A program made the translations under genes and the position numbers. Below, piece by piece: positions 44,713 to 56,400 of a DNA stretch of 64,000 nt. Where the stretch lies: contig JBBPFI010000001.1 in NCBI GenBank assembly GCA_037974965.1, positions 620,001-684,000 on the forward strand, in the 5' to 3' direction. Source of the DNA: Dacryopinax spathularia. Taxonomy: Eukaryota; Basidiomycota; Dacrymycetes; Dacrymycetales; Dacrymycetaceae. The notes under the pieces were generated by a model. It was not told where the DNA came from. It did no database searches and worked only from the letters and a program-made list of their open reading frames with translations. Each line of letters begins with the position of its first letter. Within the stretch, counting starts at the first letter, position 1.

Positions 44713-45889
44713 ATGGTCTCCTTCGAAGTCGATGCCGTTCTATTCGACATGGATGGCGTACGCTCCCCTCTCCCCTTAGACCCAATTTCGCCGATATCTC
44801 ATTCCTTACCCCCTCGCTTAGACCCTCGTAGAGTCCACCCCAGCCGTCGTCGGCGCCTGGTAAATCACGTTCTCGCTTGCTGGCTAGACCAAAACTGACA
44901 CAACGGCGGTCTCCGCGGCGCTCTCTCTCCTGAAGGGAAGAATTCCAGAAAACGTACCCGCATCTCGACTTGACTGAGGTCCTGCAACGTACGTACTTCT
45001 TCTCCCTCGTTTTGCTGGGATGTGTGTACTGTATCTGATTACTATATTGTTACGAAGACTCGCACGGGATCCGAACGATCGAGAATCTGCGCAACTTTTG
45101 CAAGATTACGCATGAGGAGCATCTTGCTGTAGGCGACTCAGTGCAAACCAGGCGGAAGAACTTGCCGACTTACTGGATTTGTATGCGATAGGCCGAAGTC
45201 GTCCGCTTCGAAGCGGAGATTGTGCGGCAAGGCGAACGTCTGAAGGCGGAAGGCAAAGGCGGGATCAAGAAGCTCCCCGGTGTCGAATCGCTCCTAGCCC
45301 AGATCCGCGAAGGCGAAGGCCAAGGCAGCCAGAAATGGGCCATCGCGACCAGCGGTACACTTGTCCTGTTTTCGTGCTTCGCTCGCCCTACAGCTCATTC
45401 GCGATTGACAGCCACTCGCGCATACGCGACCGCGGCGCTCAGCATCGCCGATATTCCGGTGCCAGAAGCGTTCGTGACGGCAGAAGACGTCTCCGTTGGC
45501 AAACCCTTTCCCGATCCGTACCTTCTCGCCGCCCGGCTGGTCGGTGTCTCCCCCCATCGCTGTACGTAATCTTCCCCCCCTCTCCTATTCCAGCGAAGCC
45601 TAGCGGCTCACGGGACGGGTGAAATGTATGTAGGCTTGGTAGTGGAAGACGCGCCGAATGGGATCAGGTCTGGGAAAGCCGCGGGTGCCAAGGTCATCGG
45701 CCTTGTTACGTCGCATTCGAGGAAGGAGGTCGAGGATGCTGGGCCGGATTGGATCGTGCCGGATCTGTCGTGGTAAGATATCAGCCGTGATTAGAGTGAA
45801 AGAAGTTGATGCTGATCTTGTTGGGTAGGGTCACGGCTCGGCATACTGAGACTGGGCTGGAGTTCACTATTAGAGAAGACAAGCAATAG
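44713..45889 (+). CDS. HAD phosphatase, GPP/DOG type (glycerol-1-phosphatase-like)
   Basis: Haloacid-dehalogenase phosphatase similar to yeast Gpp1/Dog2, which act on glycerol-3-phosphate or 2-deoxyglucose-6-phosphate. Exon 1 ends in VDAVLFDMDG and exon 2 continues TLVESTPAVVGAW, giving the DxDGT nucleophile motif. Later exons give THGIRTIENL, EAEVVRFEAEIVRQGERLKA, then motif II KWAIATSG, motif III VGKPFPDPY and the acidic motif LVVEDAPNGIRSGKAAGAKV. The last exon ends VTARHTETGLEFTIREDKQ at 45889. Seven or so exons, with about 245 residues. The substrate is not decidable from the sequence, and a Dog2-like sugar phosphatase is the main alternative. Confidence 0.85.
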
Positions 45890-46449
45890 ACTGCATTTAG
45901 AAGCACGATCTAGAGGGGCTGTCCCCACATCCACTGCAATACATAGAATAATAACCTGTCATCATCTGCTTTCGAGCCGCCCCAGAGTAACCGCGGCTGC
46001 GTTCCGCGCCAGGATGATGTGGGAAATACAGCAAGAGTGTTCTTGACGAGTCATCAGTCAAACCTAGAGTTAGAGCCGGTGCCTCGCGATGGTTTGGGTT
46101 GTGTAGCACGAACTGGCCTTTGACGATCGCACTGGAGATTTCGTGCCCTCATTGACGGTCGCTCGCGGACGCCATTCTACCAGTGCTAAGACAGTATACC
46201 AGAGGGGTGGGACAAGGGGAGACACGACCGGACTCGTTTGTCACGGAACTCTAACAAAGGTCGTCTCCCCAAACAAGACAGGGTGAGTGTATGCAAGCTC
46301 CACATCACCTGACGGTGAGCAGCACGGACACCTCGGTGAACCTCGTGCTCGACGTCATGCTCACCCTGCCCATGCCAAACACGAACGTCGGCCCGCAGTC
46401 GGTCTCGTTCGAAACGGGGCGCACACGACGTGACTAGCAGATGTATGCG
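45890..46449. other. Intergenic, left part
   Basis: The 3' flank of the phosphatase gene, then a stretch with one coding-like short frame at 46291-46437 (listed separately). No complete gene is supported. Confidence 0.5.
46291..46437 (+). other. Coding-like 48-codon frame, unrecognised
   Basis: An ATG-to-TAG frame with G/C-rich third positions, reading MQAPHHLTVSSTDTSVNLVL, then MLTLPMPNTNVGPQSVSF. Its composition resembles the genes nearby, not the AT-richer DNA around it. It may be a chance frame, a gene fragment, or an exon whose partners I cannot see. Confidence 0.25.
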
Positions 46450-47137
46450 CCCTATACGTATAGGGACCCTAATGTCACTGATAATCAGTGATTCTATTGC
46501 TGACTGTCAGTGATTCCGTGCGCCGCACACTTATTGCCCATGTAAGCACTGATAAGAGTCCAATAGGTAAATCAGCGCTAACTTAGAACTCATAGGTAAG
46601 TTCAGAGAAAGGGTCCTGCCGCGTCACTCTCCTCCACTTAACCACCACCAGCGCAGTTCAAAGGTAAGTATATGCGCATATCCTAGCTTGAATTTGGCTC
46701 ATTATTGTAGTAGGATTAAATGGTTTACCTTAAGCAAAAGCGGTGCGCACACTCCTTGCATGGTCCAGGCTAATGCTAACACTCTGGACAGGGAGTTTGC
46801 GATGTTGTCATTCTGTGGAGCGCACTTGTCCGACTCTCACGATCCTAACACACAACCCGGCCCCACATAGCTCCATCCTTTTGCTATTATGTCTAGTAGG
46901 TCGACAAGTGTGCGTATAATGAACTTCAGTTGATATTAGAAGTTCCTGTATCCGAGTTCAACCTAAGTGCCAAAAACAATGACTTCAAGTGTGTACGATA
47001 CTGACTATCAGTGAATTGCTGCACTGAAATCGTTCATTTTACACTGATTCTCAGTGCGAGTTTGCACTGGGAATCCAGTGCCTTATGCACTGATGATCAG
47101 CACTCCGCTCACTGACTCTGCACACTGAGAATCAGTG
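46450..47137. repeat. Cluster of short palindromes (CACTGA-N3-TCAGTG)
   Basis: A perfect 16-bp palindrome, CCCTATACGTATAGGG, lies at 46450-46465. Related palindromes follow: CACTGATAATCAGTG at 46476-46490, CTGACTGTCAG at 46500-46510, ACTGACTATCAGT at 47000-47012 and CACTGATTCTCAGTG at 47042-47056. Next are GCACTGGGAATCCAGTGC at 47064-47081, CTGATGATCAG at 47090-47100 and CACTGAGAATCAGTG at 47123-47137. Several half-sites lie between them. The DNA here is AT-richer than its surroundings. The arms are constant and the centre varies. Confidence 0.8.
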
Positions 47138-47505
47138 CGCATGGAGCCCCTAGTGTACAGGTAACCAAAGCTACTTCGGGTAGGAAAAGATGGAGGGAGG
47201 GTTAACATTCCAGTGAGGAGGGAGTGTCTTAGGGACCGGAGTTGATGTCCATGGAGAACGCGCCGATAGCGTCGTGCTGCGGGTGGGTAGAGGTCATAAG
47301 TACCCAGTCCCACTCGCCGGTGGGGCTCCCATCGTCCCGTCCTTCCATTCGACAGCAAGGACGACGACAACGACGACGACGACCTACTGATATCCGTCCA
47401 ACGATACCCACCTCTGATAAGATTCATCGCAAGAAACCCGTCGTCGCCGAGTCAGGGCCTTCCCCTGCAAGCGGTGCCCTAAAAGAAGAAGCAGACAGGC
47501 GCAGC

Positions 47506-50500
47506 ATGGCCTCGTGGCCGCATGCAGGCGCACCGACACCCATCACCCCTTATAACCCTCTTCAGTCTCGTATCCCACCACTAACGCCCTCTTACCCCGC
47601 TCCACCACCTCTTTCTGCGGCGCCATATCAAACAAGACCGGCTACTGCAGGGGGACGATATACCCATTCGAGAAGTCGGTCGGGAAGCTTTCCGTACTCT
47701 AGCGCTCTTCCAACTGCGAGTGCTGCTTCGTCAGCCGGGTATCGCCTCCAGCCACCACCACCAGGTAGAAGAAGAAGAAGAACGGGAAGCATGTCGTATA
47801 CCAGCACAGGGGCTGCAGGCTATCCACCAGCACCAGCAGCAGGGCAAGTGCCCTTCCCACAACAGGGCGCTTATCCCGGTGCGGGCTATCCAGCCGCAGC
47901 CGGCTACCCTCAACCAGGCATGCAACAGCCTGGGACCGGTGTATACCCGTATGGACCGCCTGGAGGGGGACAACAACAGGCGTACTATGGCCAACCTCCG
48001 CTCGCATACGGACAACAGGTCATGCCCAACGGCGTCAACTATCAAGCGCTTATCCCTCGTACCGTCACATACCGCGATCCCCAAACGGGGGAAATGAAAC
48101 GAGGGATCCAATACCTTCCACCCCATCTCGCCGGTGCAGGAGGTGCCGCGGGAGGGATGGGTGGCGCCGGGATGCCCGGTGCGCCTGGTGCACCTATCTC
48201 GCCCACTTACCCAGGGTACCCGACGTACTCCGCCGATCCGAGGATGATGAATGCTGCTGGGATGCCGCCTTTCCCTCCTTACCCGGTTCTGCAGGGTATG
48301 AGCAGACGCGAGCAGGAGAAGGCGATCAAGGAGTATAATAGGGCTGTGAAGGAGTATGAGCGGGCAAATAGACGCGTGACGAGGGAGTATGATCGTGGAC
48401 GAGGTGGCTACGGTGGGAGGGAGGGATACCTGAGCGAAAGGGAAAGAGAGAGGGAGAGGGAAGAAGAGGGAGGTGGTGGTGGGCTCTTCAGGAGCCTGAG
48501 TAACGTCTTCTCCGGAAGGAGGGAACGAAGCCGGGAACGCGAGCGCGAGAGGGAGGAGACGGGGAGGAGCCATATCCCCGAGCTCAACGCCAGTGCCGGT
48601 GCTGGTCCTACCGGTGCCGGATATGGCGGTGGTCTTGGACCAGGTGCAATGCCAGCCGGTACACGCTCGAGAAGGGGAAGCGTCGCCAGCGTCGCTCCTC
48701 CGCCCGTCATGCCCGGCGCTGGTGGCCCGCCTCCCGGACCAGGAGGCATGCCCGTCCCCGGCGGCATTAACGACCCAGTTGGAGGGCTGACGAACGCGAT
48801 GGGCTCTCTCTCCGTCGATCCCATGGCCGACTACACCCGTGCTCGTAGGCTGAGCGGCGACCGCCGTGAGCGAGAACGCGAACGCGCCGAGCTCCGTGGG
48901 GAAGAATACGACCTCGATCGACCTATACGTCCTCGCAGTCGTCTCGCAGATAGGGAAGAAGTCGCTCGTGAGCGCGAGTACGCACGCAGCCGAGCTGCCG
49001 ATCGCGAAGAAATGGAGCGAGAGCGCGAATACCGCAGTGCGAGCCGTATGAGTCGAAGACCGAGCATGCAAGACCTTCGTGATGAGCGCGCCGCGGGCGG
49101 TGTGCCGATTCCTCCCCTTGGTGGTGGACCTGTTGGTGGCGCGGGGATGCCTCCTGCCCCGCCGCCTATGCCCGTTGCGCCCGGGGCGCCTGGGATGGAC
49201 CCGTATGGTTCTGCTCACTCTCGTTATGCGTCGATGGACGAACGATATGGTCCTCCGCCGGCTTCTGGAGCACCGTATGAATCTCGCAGGAGCAGGCGTG
49301 ATAGTGTCTATGATCGTGAGGAGATGCGGGAGAGAGATCGCGAGCCCCTTAGGGAGAGCAGGCGGGAGAGAGAAGAGCTAAGGGAAAGCAGGCGCGAACG
49401 AGAACGCGATAACGAGAGGGAAAGGGAAAGGGAGGGAGCAGCTCCTTATGGACAGCCGGCTGCTTATGGCGGCTATGGTGCTGCTGGTGGGTACGGTGCC
49501 CAGGGCGCATATGGTGCCGGCGGGTACGGCGCTCAGGCGGGATATGGTGCTGCTGCTGGGGGTTATGGAGGTGCTTACGGTGCTGGTGCACCTGGAGGCT
49601 ATGCTGGTCAGCAGCCATATGGTGCACAGCAGCCATACGGCGCCGCGGGTGGTTATGGAGCTGGCTACGGTGCCGGGTACGGCGGGCATGCGCCTGCTCC
49701 TGGTGCGTACGGCGCTGCCGGGGCAGGGGCAGGTGCAGGTGCCGCAGGTGGCGGCGGGTACCAGTACACGAATGGTGTGCCGCCATCCTTCTTCCGGCCA
49801 GTGGACACCTCCCTTACGTTCACCAAGTTTCCCAAGTTCCCCGTGGTGACGGATATTGACGACATGTTGATCACCCTCCCTCCTAGACCAGGGGTGCTCA
49901 AGAGTCATGATGTCAAGCGGGAGGATTGGGATCGGTTTGTTATAGTGCGTGATTCCTGACATTTAGCGAGTCTGACGGGACTGGCTAAGACGGGCTATAG
50001 GATTTGGCGTTTGCGTGGTCGGGCGAAATGGGCAGGTTGTTGCGGCGGCCCAGGCGATCTCAACTTATCGTCGAGATCGTCGAGACTTGGTATGCTTCTT
50101 CTGCTTAATGCGGGAGCTGATATTGACCCAATCATAGGAATCTGGAATTCTTTATGAAACGCGGTGTGGAAGCAATACTGTACAAAGGGCGGGAACGGCG
50201 CACGGGCGAGCTGGCAGGAGGGACGGTCTCAGACGAAGAGGACGAAGAGGAAGAGGAATGGGAAAGCGACTCTTCAGACGACGACGACACCGACTTCTCC
50301 GATCGCGCATATATGTCCCGTGGTCGATACACGTACGCGCCTGGAGAGGCTTGGCGCTACGAAGATGCTACACGCAGAGTTCTGGAGCGCTTCCGCGCTA
50401 GAAGGGATCAGCGGCGGGCAAGGAGACGCGAATTTGCCAGGCGGCGGCCTACGGGAACCCGGAAGCCCAGCGGGGAGAGAGTCTGGAGCTTGTACTTCAA

Positions 50501-50549
50501 GTGCATTCCTCCTCGTAGCCCGCGTTACCACGACCGCACGCTCGTTTGA
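47506..50549 (+). CDS. Large low-complexity protein with Arg-Glu and Gly-Tyr-Ala repeats, unrecognised
   Basis: Three exons (47506-49944, 50001-50089, 50138-50549) give 979 residues. The start MASWPHAGAPTP is the best-looking one, but the frame is open back to 47242, so it is not certain. The N-terminus is Pro/Gly/Ala/Tyr-rich. A short ordered segment reads TVTYRDPQTGEMKRGIQYLP and a helical one SRREQEKAIKEYNRAVKEYE. Blocks of alternating Arg and Glu follow, then a GGYGAAGGYGAQGAYG-type prion-like region. The C-terminus looks folded and conserved (FTKFPKFPVVTDIDDMLITL, VEIVETWNLEFFMKRGVEAI). It ends in an acidic stretch and a basic one (RRDQRRARRREFARRR). No family is recognised. Confidence 0.7.
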
Positions 50550-51266
50550 ACCCTCCACAACCTCCTCTCCTCTCCGGCACACAATTTTTCCACTTGAATA
50601 TCCATTCTTCGCACCCATCCTTTCGTTGTCACTTCTTTTCTCATGCACATCAAAGCTTTACACTTTCTGGCAATGCGGGTTCGATTTCCTTTCTTCAGAT
50701 GGTTTGCTTCTTCTTGTTTTCGATTCTATCTCTCAGGCAAGCGTTGTTGTACAACGATGAAACCAAGACCCCAGATACCGTAGTTGAGAGGAATATAAGA
50801 CCCTTTCTCCCATCATCAGAAGCACGCAGCCGGAGAACCTACAGGATGGACTATCGAGGCACTGCAGAATCACGTGACCAGGGTTGGATAACCAAGCATC
50901 GCGAGGGTCTCTACAGTCCCACAGCTCTCTGCACTGTCTGTCTCCTCAGACCATAGTCCTATCCGAGCGTCCGGTCTATCCTTCATCAAGCATCCACACT
51001 GAGTATGATGTTGCGGCAGTGTCCATGTTGCGCACCAATCCATCGCACCTGGAACACTCTCCTCCACCTCCATCGCACCGAGGGTCCGATACCTCGGGCC
51101 GAGGCAGAGCACCGGTGTCACACGCATGAACGGTCACTGGCACTCTCGGGAAGGCAAATTGCGCCGATGTGGGGTTTAAATACCCCCTGATGGGTCCCTC
51201 CCGTGGGGTATTTCGCTCGCCGCTCAGTATCCACTCTATCTCCGCGATCGCCCAGCAAGGAGAGAC
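50550..51266. other. Intergenic with TATA-like box
   Basis: About 720 nt without a supported gene. A TTTAAATA at 51175-51182 lies 92 nt before the next ATG. It sits inside the inverted repeat GGGGTTTAAATACCCC at 51171-51186. Confidence 0.5.
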
Positions 51267-53324
51267 ATGGCGCCGACCTCTGCGCTCCCAGCCGAACAAT
51301 GGTGGCGCAAGCCGTTCGGGATGTTCCAGACGAATCTGAGGGAGATCAATGCGGACATGGATGTGGAGAAAGTGCTCGACTTCATCGAGAACCATGGAGC
51401 GCAAGCATGGCTGATCGGCACGGGCGGTATCTTGGCATACTACCCGACCGATCTCCCTTTTCACATGAGGAACCCTCTCCTCAGCAAGAGGGAGAGCGGG
51501 GATCTCATCGGGGACGCGATCAAGGCTGCCCACAAGCGTGGTATCCGTCTGCTGTCCCGAATGGACTTCTCCAAGGTCCAACCTTCTGTTGCGAAGGAAC
51601 ATCCGGATTGGTGCTTCCGATCGCCTAGCGGCCAACTCCAAACACATACGGGCGATCTGGTTTCTGTCTGCCCTTGCGGACCGTATTACCAGGAGAAGGT
51701 GTTCGAGATCTTGGCCGAGGTCACTGGGCGGTATCCAGTGGACGGCTTCTTCTTCAACTGGATGAGCTTCAACGAAGTCGATTACAACAAAGTCTACCAT
51801 GGAGTCTGCCATTGCCCCAGCTGTCTACGAGAATTCCCGCTCAAGACGGGCATCAAGGAGCTTCCCGATGGGCCTCAATCTCCAACTTATGAGACGTGGC
51901 TCAAGTTCTCGAAGGGTGTCATCGATGACCTGACTGCACGCATTCGCGCCTTCATCGCTGAACGTGCACCAAATGCCGGTCTGATCCTGGGAACCACCGC
52001 AGACATCATGTTCCACGAAGCGAACAATGCGTTGGGCCGCGAGCTATGGCATCACGCTACAAGCGAATGGGTGTCTGCATTCCGATCCTATCGTCCAAAC
52101 GTGCCCGTCCTCGTCAATAGCGTCACATTCCTGGACATGCCATATCGTATGGCTGGCGAGGAACCCGATCATTTCGCTCAGTATCTTGTCCAGACCATCT
52201 CGAGAGGCGGCAACCCTTCAACATACATTATGGGAGTGCCTGAACAGATACCTTACCCATGCTACGATCTCGCCGGTCAAGTAACGCGTTTCCACAAGAA
52301 GTGGATAGACGAGGTATACATCGGCATGAATCCTTGTGCGAAGACTGGCCTCGTTCGGCCGGATCGAGTGCAACAGACTGCCGAACAATACGCGCAAGCT
52401 CAGAAGGAATTTCGAGGACTCTATGCCAGCCTGCAACAACGGCACATACCCTTCGACGTCATTGCTCAGGAATTCATTCCTGGTATGGCAGAGAATGGAA
52501 GCATCCAGCGATACCAGACGATAATTCTGCCCGATCTCGGTTGTCTCTCTGCGAGTGCAGTCACTGTTCTGGATACTTTCGTACATGAAGGAGGGAACCT
52601 CGTTTTCACCGGTTCCAGCGGAATGGATGGGAGTTCCTTCCAGCTTCAGTCTTCCCCGGCGGCGACATTGAAGCGCTCGATCAACAAACGTGAAGAGATC
52701 TGGTCGTCGTATGTCTGCCCCGCAAAGGAACCCGACAGTGATCCAAATATCTATCCTTCCCCGATTGTGCCGTTATACGGTGCTTACTATTTCGTGGAAT
52801 GGAAGCCTGATACGATCTCCTACATGAAGATGCTTGATCAAGCTCCATTCGCGCCACCCGAGAAGGCATACGGAAACAGGCAAATAGACGAACCTGGCTA
52901 TGTCATCCGCACCTATGGCAAGGGCCAGGTTGCATACGTCCCGTGGACTATAGGCCGGGCATATCATGATCTTGGCCTTACGGTGATTCGCAACCTCTTC
53001 TGCGACGTCCTGGGAAACCTGGCTGTTTCCGATGTGTTCTCAGCGGACTTGCCTGAGCAGGTTGAGGTTACGATCAACCGGACCGGAGACAAGCTCATCG
53101 TGCACATTGTCAATATGTCGGGTGCGCGAAAGACGAATTTCGGGCCTCCTCTACCTGTCCGCGGGGGTCGACTCCGACTATCGGGGGCGCATGAAAATCT
53201 GCGCGCCCATAGCCTAAGGTCAAACACGCCTTGTGCTGTGAACTTCCAGCCGCCGGAGTGCACGGACATTGCATTGCCTGAGATCGTCTTATTTGACGTC
53301 ATCTTGATCACCGGTTTTTCATGA
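51267..53324 (+). CDS. Glycoside-hydrolase-like protein (GHL6 type), intronless
   Basis: A 685-residue protein in one uninterrupted frame, unusual beside neighbours with many introns. The N-terminal barrel has KPFGMFQTNLREINADMDVE, FIENHGAQAWLIGTGGILAY, AHKRGIRLLSRMDFSKVQPS, PDWCFRSPSGQL and PVDGFFFNWMSF. A CHCPSCLREF cysteine cluster follows. The middle carries a Rossmann-like block resembling the beta-galactosidase trimerisation domain (RYQTIILPDLGCLSASAVTV, then GGNLVFTGSSG). This order matches bacterial hypothetical glycosyl hydrolase 6 proteins as I remember them. A sugar-hydrolase role is inferred; the catalytic acid cannot be fixed by eye. No signal peptide is seen, so it may be cytosolic. 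Horizontal origin from bacteria is plausible. Confidence 0.7.
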   Translation: MAPTSALPAEQWWRKPFGMFQTNLREINADMDVEKVLDFIENHGAQAWLIGTGGILAYYPTDLPFHMRNPLLSKRESGDLIGDAIKAAHKRGIRLLSRMDFSKVQPSVAKEHPDWCFRSPSGQLQTHTGDLVSVCPCGPYYQEKVFEILAEVTGRYPVDGFFFNWMSFNEVDYNKVYHGVCHCPSCLREFPLKTGIKELPDGPQSPTYETWLKFSKGVIDDLTARIRAFIAERAPNAGLILGTTADIMFHEANNALGRELWHHATSEWVSAFRSYRPNVPVLVNSVTFLDMPYRMAGEEPDHFAQYLVQTISRGGNPSTYIMGVPEQIPYPCYDLAGQVTRFHKKWIDEVYIGMNPCAKTGLVRPDRVQQTAEQYAQAQKEFRGLYASLQQRHIPFDVIAQEFIPGMAENGSIQRYQTIILPDLGCLSASAVTVLDTFVHEGGNLVFTGSSGMDGSSFQLQSSPAATLKRSINKREEIWSSYVCPAKEPDSDPNIYPSPIVPLYGAYYFVEWKPDTISYMKMLDQAPFAPPEKAYGNRQIDEPGYVIRTYGKGQVAYVPWTIGRAYHDLGLTVIRNLFCDVLGNLAVSDVFSADLPEQVEVTINRTGDKLIVHIVNMSGARKTNFGPPLPVRGGRLRLSGAHENLRAHSLRSNTPCAVNFQPPECTDIALPEIVLFDVILITGFS

Positions 53325-53461
53325 GGGTTGAAAGGTATTAGTTATGTACAGGGCACAGCAGCGTATGATTCTCGATCGAATGTACAGGTGCGCAAAACTA
53401 TAGATTACATAACTATCTAACCAGACCTTGGCAAGTACGATGATACCACGTAGTGGTACAG

Positions 53462-56400
53462 TTAATACCGCCCTCCTCGACCCCTGCCCCGGCCGCGTTG
53501 AGATGAAGGCGCTGCACCACGCCCATTACTGCCACCACGGTAAGATTGCGCCCCATATGAGTCATAACCACCTGGCCGGCCCCCGTACGACCCTTGATTG
53601 GCCTCGGGGCGGCCTCCGTAACCCCCGTAGGAACCCTGTGGTGCACCATATCCGCCGTACGAACCCTGCGGCGCACCATATCCACCATATGAGTTTTGCT
53701 GAGGAGGCGCGCTGTATCCTCCATAACCTCCTTGACTGCCGTAAGTGTGACTGTAAGAGCCGTTGCCGTGTCCCTGGTTGCTGTAAGAGGGTGGCCCGCG
53801 ACTATCGTACGAGCCGCCGTAGCCTGTATGTCCCCCATAACCACCGTAGCCACCGTAACTTGCTGGAGCGGCGTGCGGGACCGAAGCTTGGCTATTATAG
53901 CCTCCACCACCGTAAGAGTTGCGTGGGCCTTGAGCACCTCCAGCTCGACTGTTCCGATTGTCCTCGAAGCGAGTATGTCGAGGTTGTTGACCCGGACGAG
54001 CTTCGCGGCCGAACTCATCACGGCCCCCCTCCATGTAACCGGACGCCCCGTAAGTTCCACCGCTATAGCTTCCGTTGTAACCGTTGCGGCCACCGCGGAA
54101 AGCATTCGGATTGTTGTCCCGCATGTGGCCACCACCGCGACCACGACCCCGGCCACCGCCAGACCTCACGAACTCAACATCCGAGCTATCAAGAGTACGA
54201 GGCGGCATCCGAACTCCTTTGAGGAGAACGGAGCGGTGGGGCGTCACTTGCTTGGGGTAGAAGTACAGCACAGACAGAGAGTGATCGTCCTCGATATCAG
54301 GGAGCCCTTGACTCGTCAACGGCGAGAAATATGTTGATCCAGGCACACACGATGGATCCGCCATGACAGACCCGGCTATGCCGTGACTTTGCTTGGTATT
54401 GATCGGGGTCGGCTAACAGTATAATCAATACGCCGTGCTACGTGAGTTGCAGAGCACTCACCTCATTGGACCGGCGCTTGCCATAAAGTAAGGATAAGGA
54501 GTCAAACAATGGATGCTCGTCAGATATGAAAAGGACATTGTTGCCCCACTGGTTCCGCCGCAGTTCATCTTCGGTAAGACCCGGATACTTCTCTGCCATT
54601 GCGTCCAGTAATCGTTTTTGGTCGATGAATGGGAGGAGCGCTACACCTTGCCACTCCATCTTCTTCCCATTCATGTCGATCGCAAAAGTCTCGGGGTAGA
54701 AGTCGATGATAGGCGAAGTGTCTTCCGTCATCAATTCATGGAACGTCGATGGTATGTGAGAACGACTGGAGGCAGGGAACACTCCCATGAGCTGTTCATA
54801 GGGCTTGAACGGAGCACCCAAGTCGAACTTGATATCCATCTTATCGACATCTTCGAAATCCTGCGCGAATGGTGCGAAATGGTATGGGAAGTACCAATGC
54901 CAGGACGGAGTCTGTGAGTCCAATTGTGAGTTACCTCACTGAATACATAGAAGCCGAAGGCGTACCCCTTGGTAGTAATAGTGCAGCACCCATGCAACAC
55001 CTTCGATATAGGACTTGGTTATCCTACGCCTTGCTGTGAGCAAACATCAACGCGCAGAAACGGCCGCACACTCACGCTTTCAAGAAGTCCTTGTCATTAA
55101 GCTCTACACCGAACTTGCTGCGATAGTACCGTTCCCTGTACCCAGGCTCCCACAGCCTGGAAACAGGCAGTTAGTACGAGGATTGATACTCCTCATCTGG
55201 CAACGCACCGAACCAGATCTTCCTGAATGACTGTTCCGTCCGCATTCTTCTTGAGCTTGTGAGGGTTAGGTTCGGTAGCCGCGTCCTCATCAGTATCAGG
55301 TAGGCTTTCGATCTCTAGGGTTTCGTCTACTTCCTCCATTTCGTCCGCTTTACGCTTCGTACCAGCTAACGCAGCTGGTTCGCCATCCTCTCCACCCTCG
55401 TCATTGGCCATCAGAGTATCGGTAGCATCATCGGTAAGGGCCATATCGTCCGCGGTCACGCGCGGCTCGTCCACGAGAGATCTATCCACGTAAGCCTGAT
55501 CTGGATCGTTGCCGTTCTCCTGGACCGTTGGTCGCTGCGCTTGGCCATCCTGCTCTGCCTGGGCTTGCTCTACCGCAGTCTGTCCATCAACGGTGGGATT
55601 CAAAACGATAGCCATATCTGCGTTCACGTTGATCTCGGTCACGGGTGGTTCCTGAGTAAGGAAGTCCGCTTGGGTTGTAGCTCCGTTTGCGACCATAGGG
55701 ACAGCAGCATCGGACTCGGAATAAGCTGCTTTCTCTTGAGCCTCTGCACGAATAGCAGCAGGCTCTTTTTGTTCCATCTCCCCATCATCCGTCATGACTT
55801 CCTGAACGGAAATAGAAGGGCCCTCGGCCTCTACGGCCGTTTTGGGGACTGCCTGGGGAGTCACAGGCTTTGGAGGTTGTTTGGGAGCATTTCTTCCGAG
55901 AGGACGTAGAGTAGCCATTTCGGCTTTGAGCCGCTCAGCAGCGCTCATATTCGCAGTTCGTATGAGGTGGCGGTTTTGGACGATATCATGATTGGAGCCA
56001 CCAACTGGGGGCATGGTCACCGGCGGTGCAGGGGCAGCAGGCTGAGGTGGATGGGCAGGCTGGGCATGGGATGACTGCGCAGCTTGCGCAGGTTGTGGTG
56101 GATGAGCAGAAGGTTGAGGGGGGTGCGCGGCAGTGGGACTGAGGGCCGTGGCAGGCACAATGTCAAAATTGGGTCGAGCAGGTAAGGAAGGATGGATTGG
56201 CGGGGGAGCAGACGAAGCAGAGTTTGGAGCAGGCACAGGAGCATGGTCTGATCCACCATTCTGTATGCCATTGGAATCCTGCTGAATTGCTGCCTGCTCT
56301 AAGCGCCTGCGCTTTGCATTCTGGTCCTGACGCTCCTCGGCTACGAATTAAAGACGGTCATTGTACGTTCAGGCTATGGCTTTGTCTGGGCTCACCCTCT

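Noticed and set aside
47731-49218. 495-codon minus-strand open frame
   Set aside because: Shadow of the low-complexity gene on the plus strand.
50976-51812. 278-codon minus-strand open frame
   Set aside because: Mostly antisense to the glycoside-hydrolase-like gene; no protein motif.
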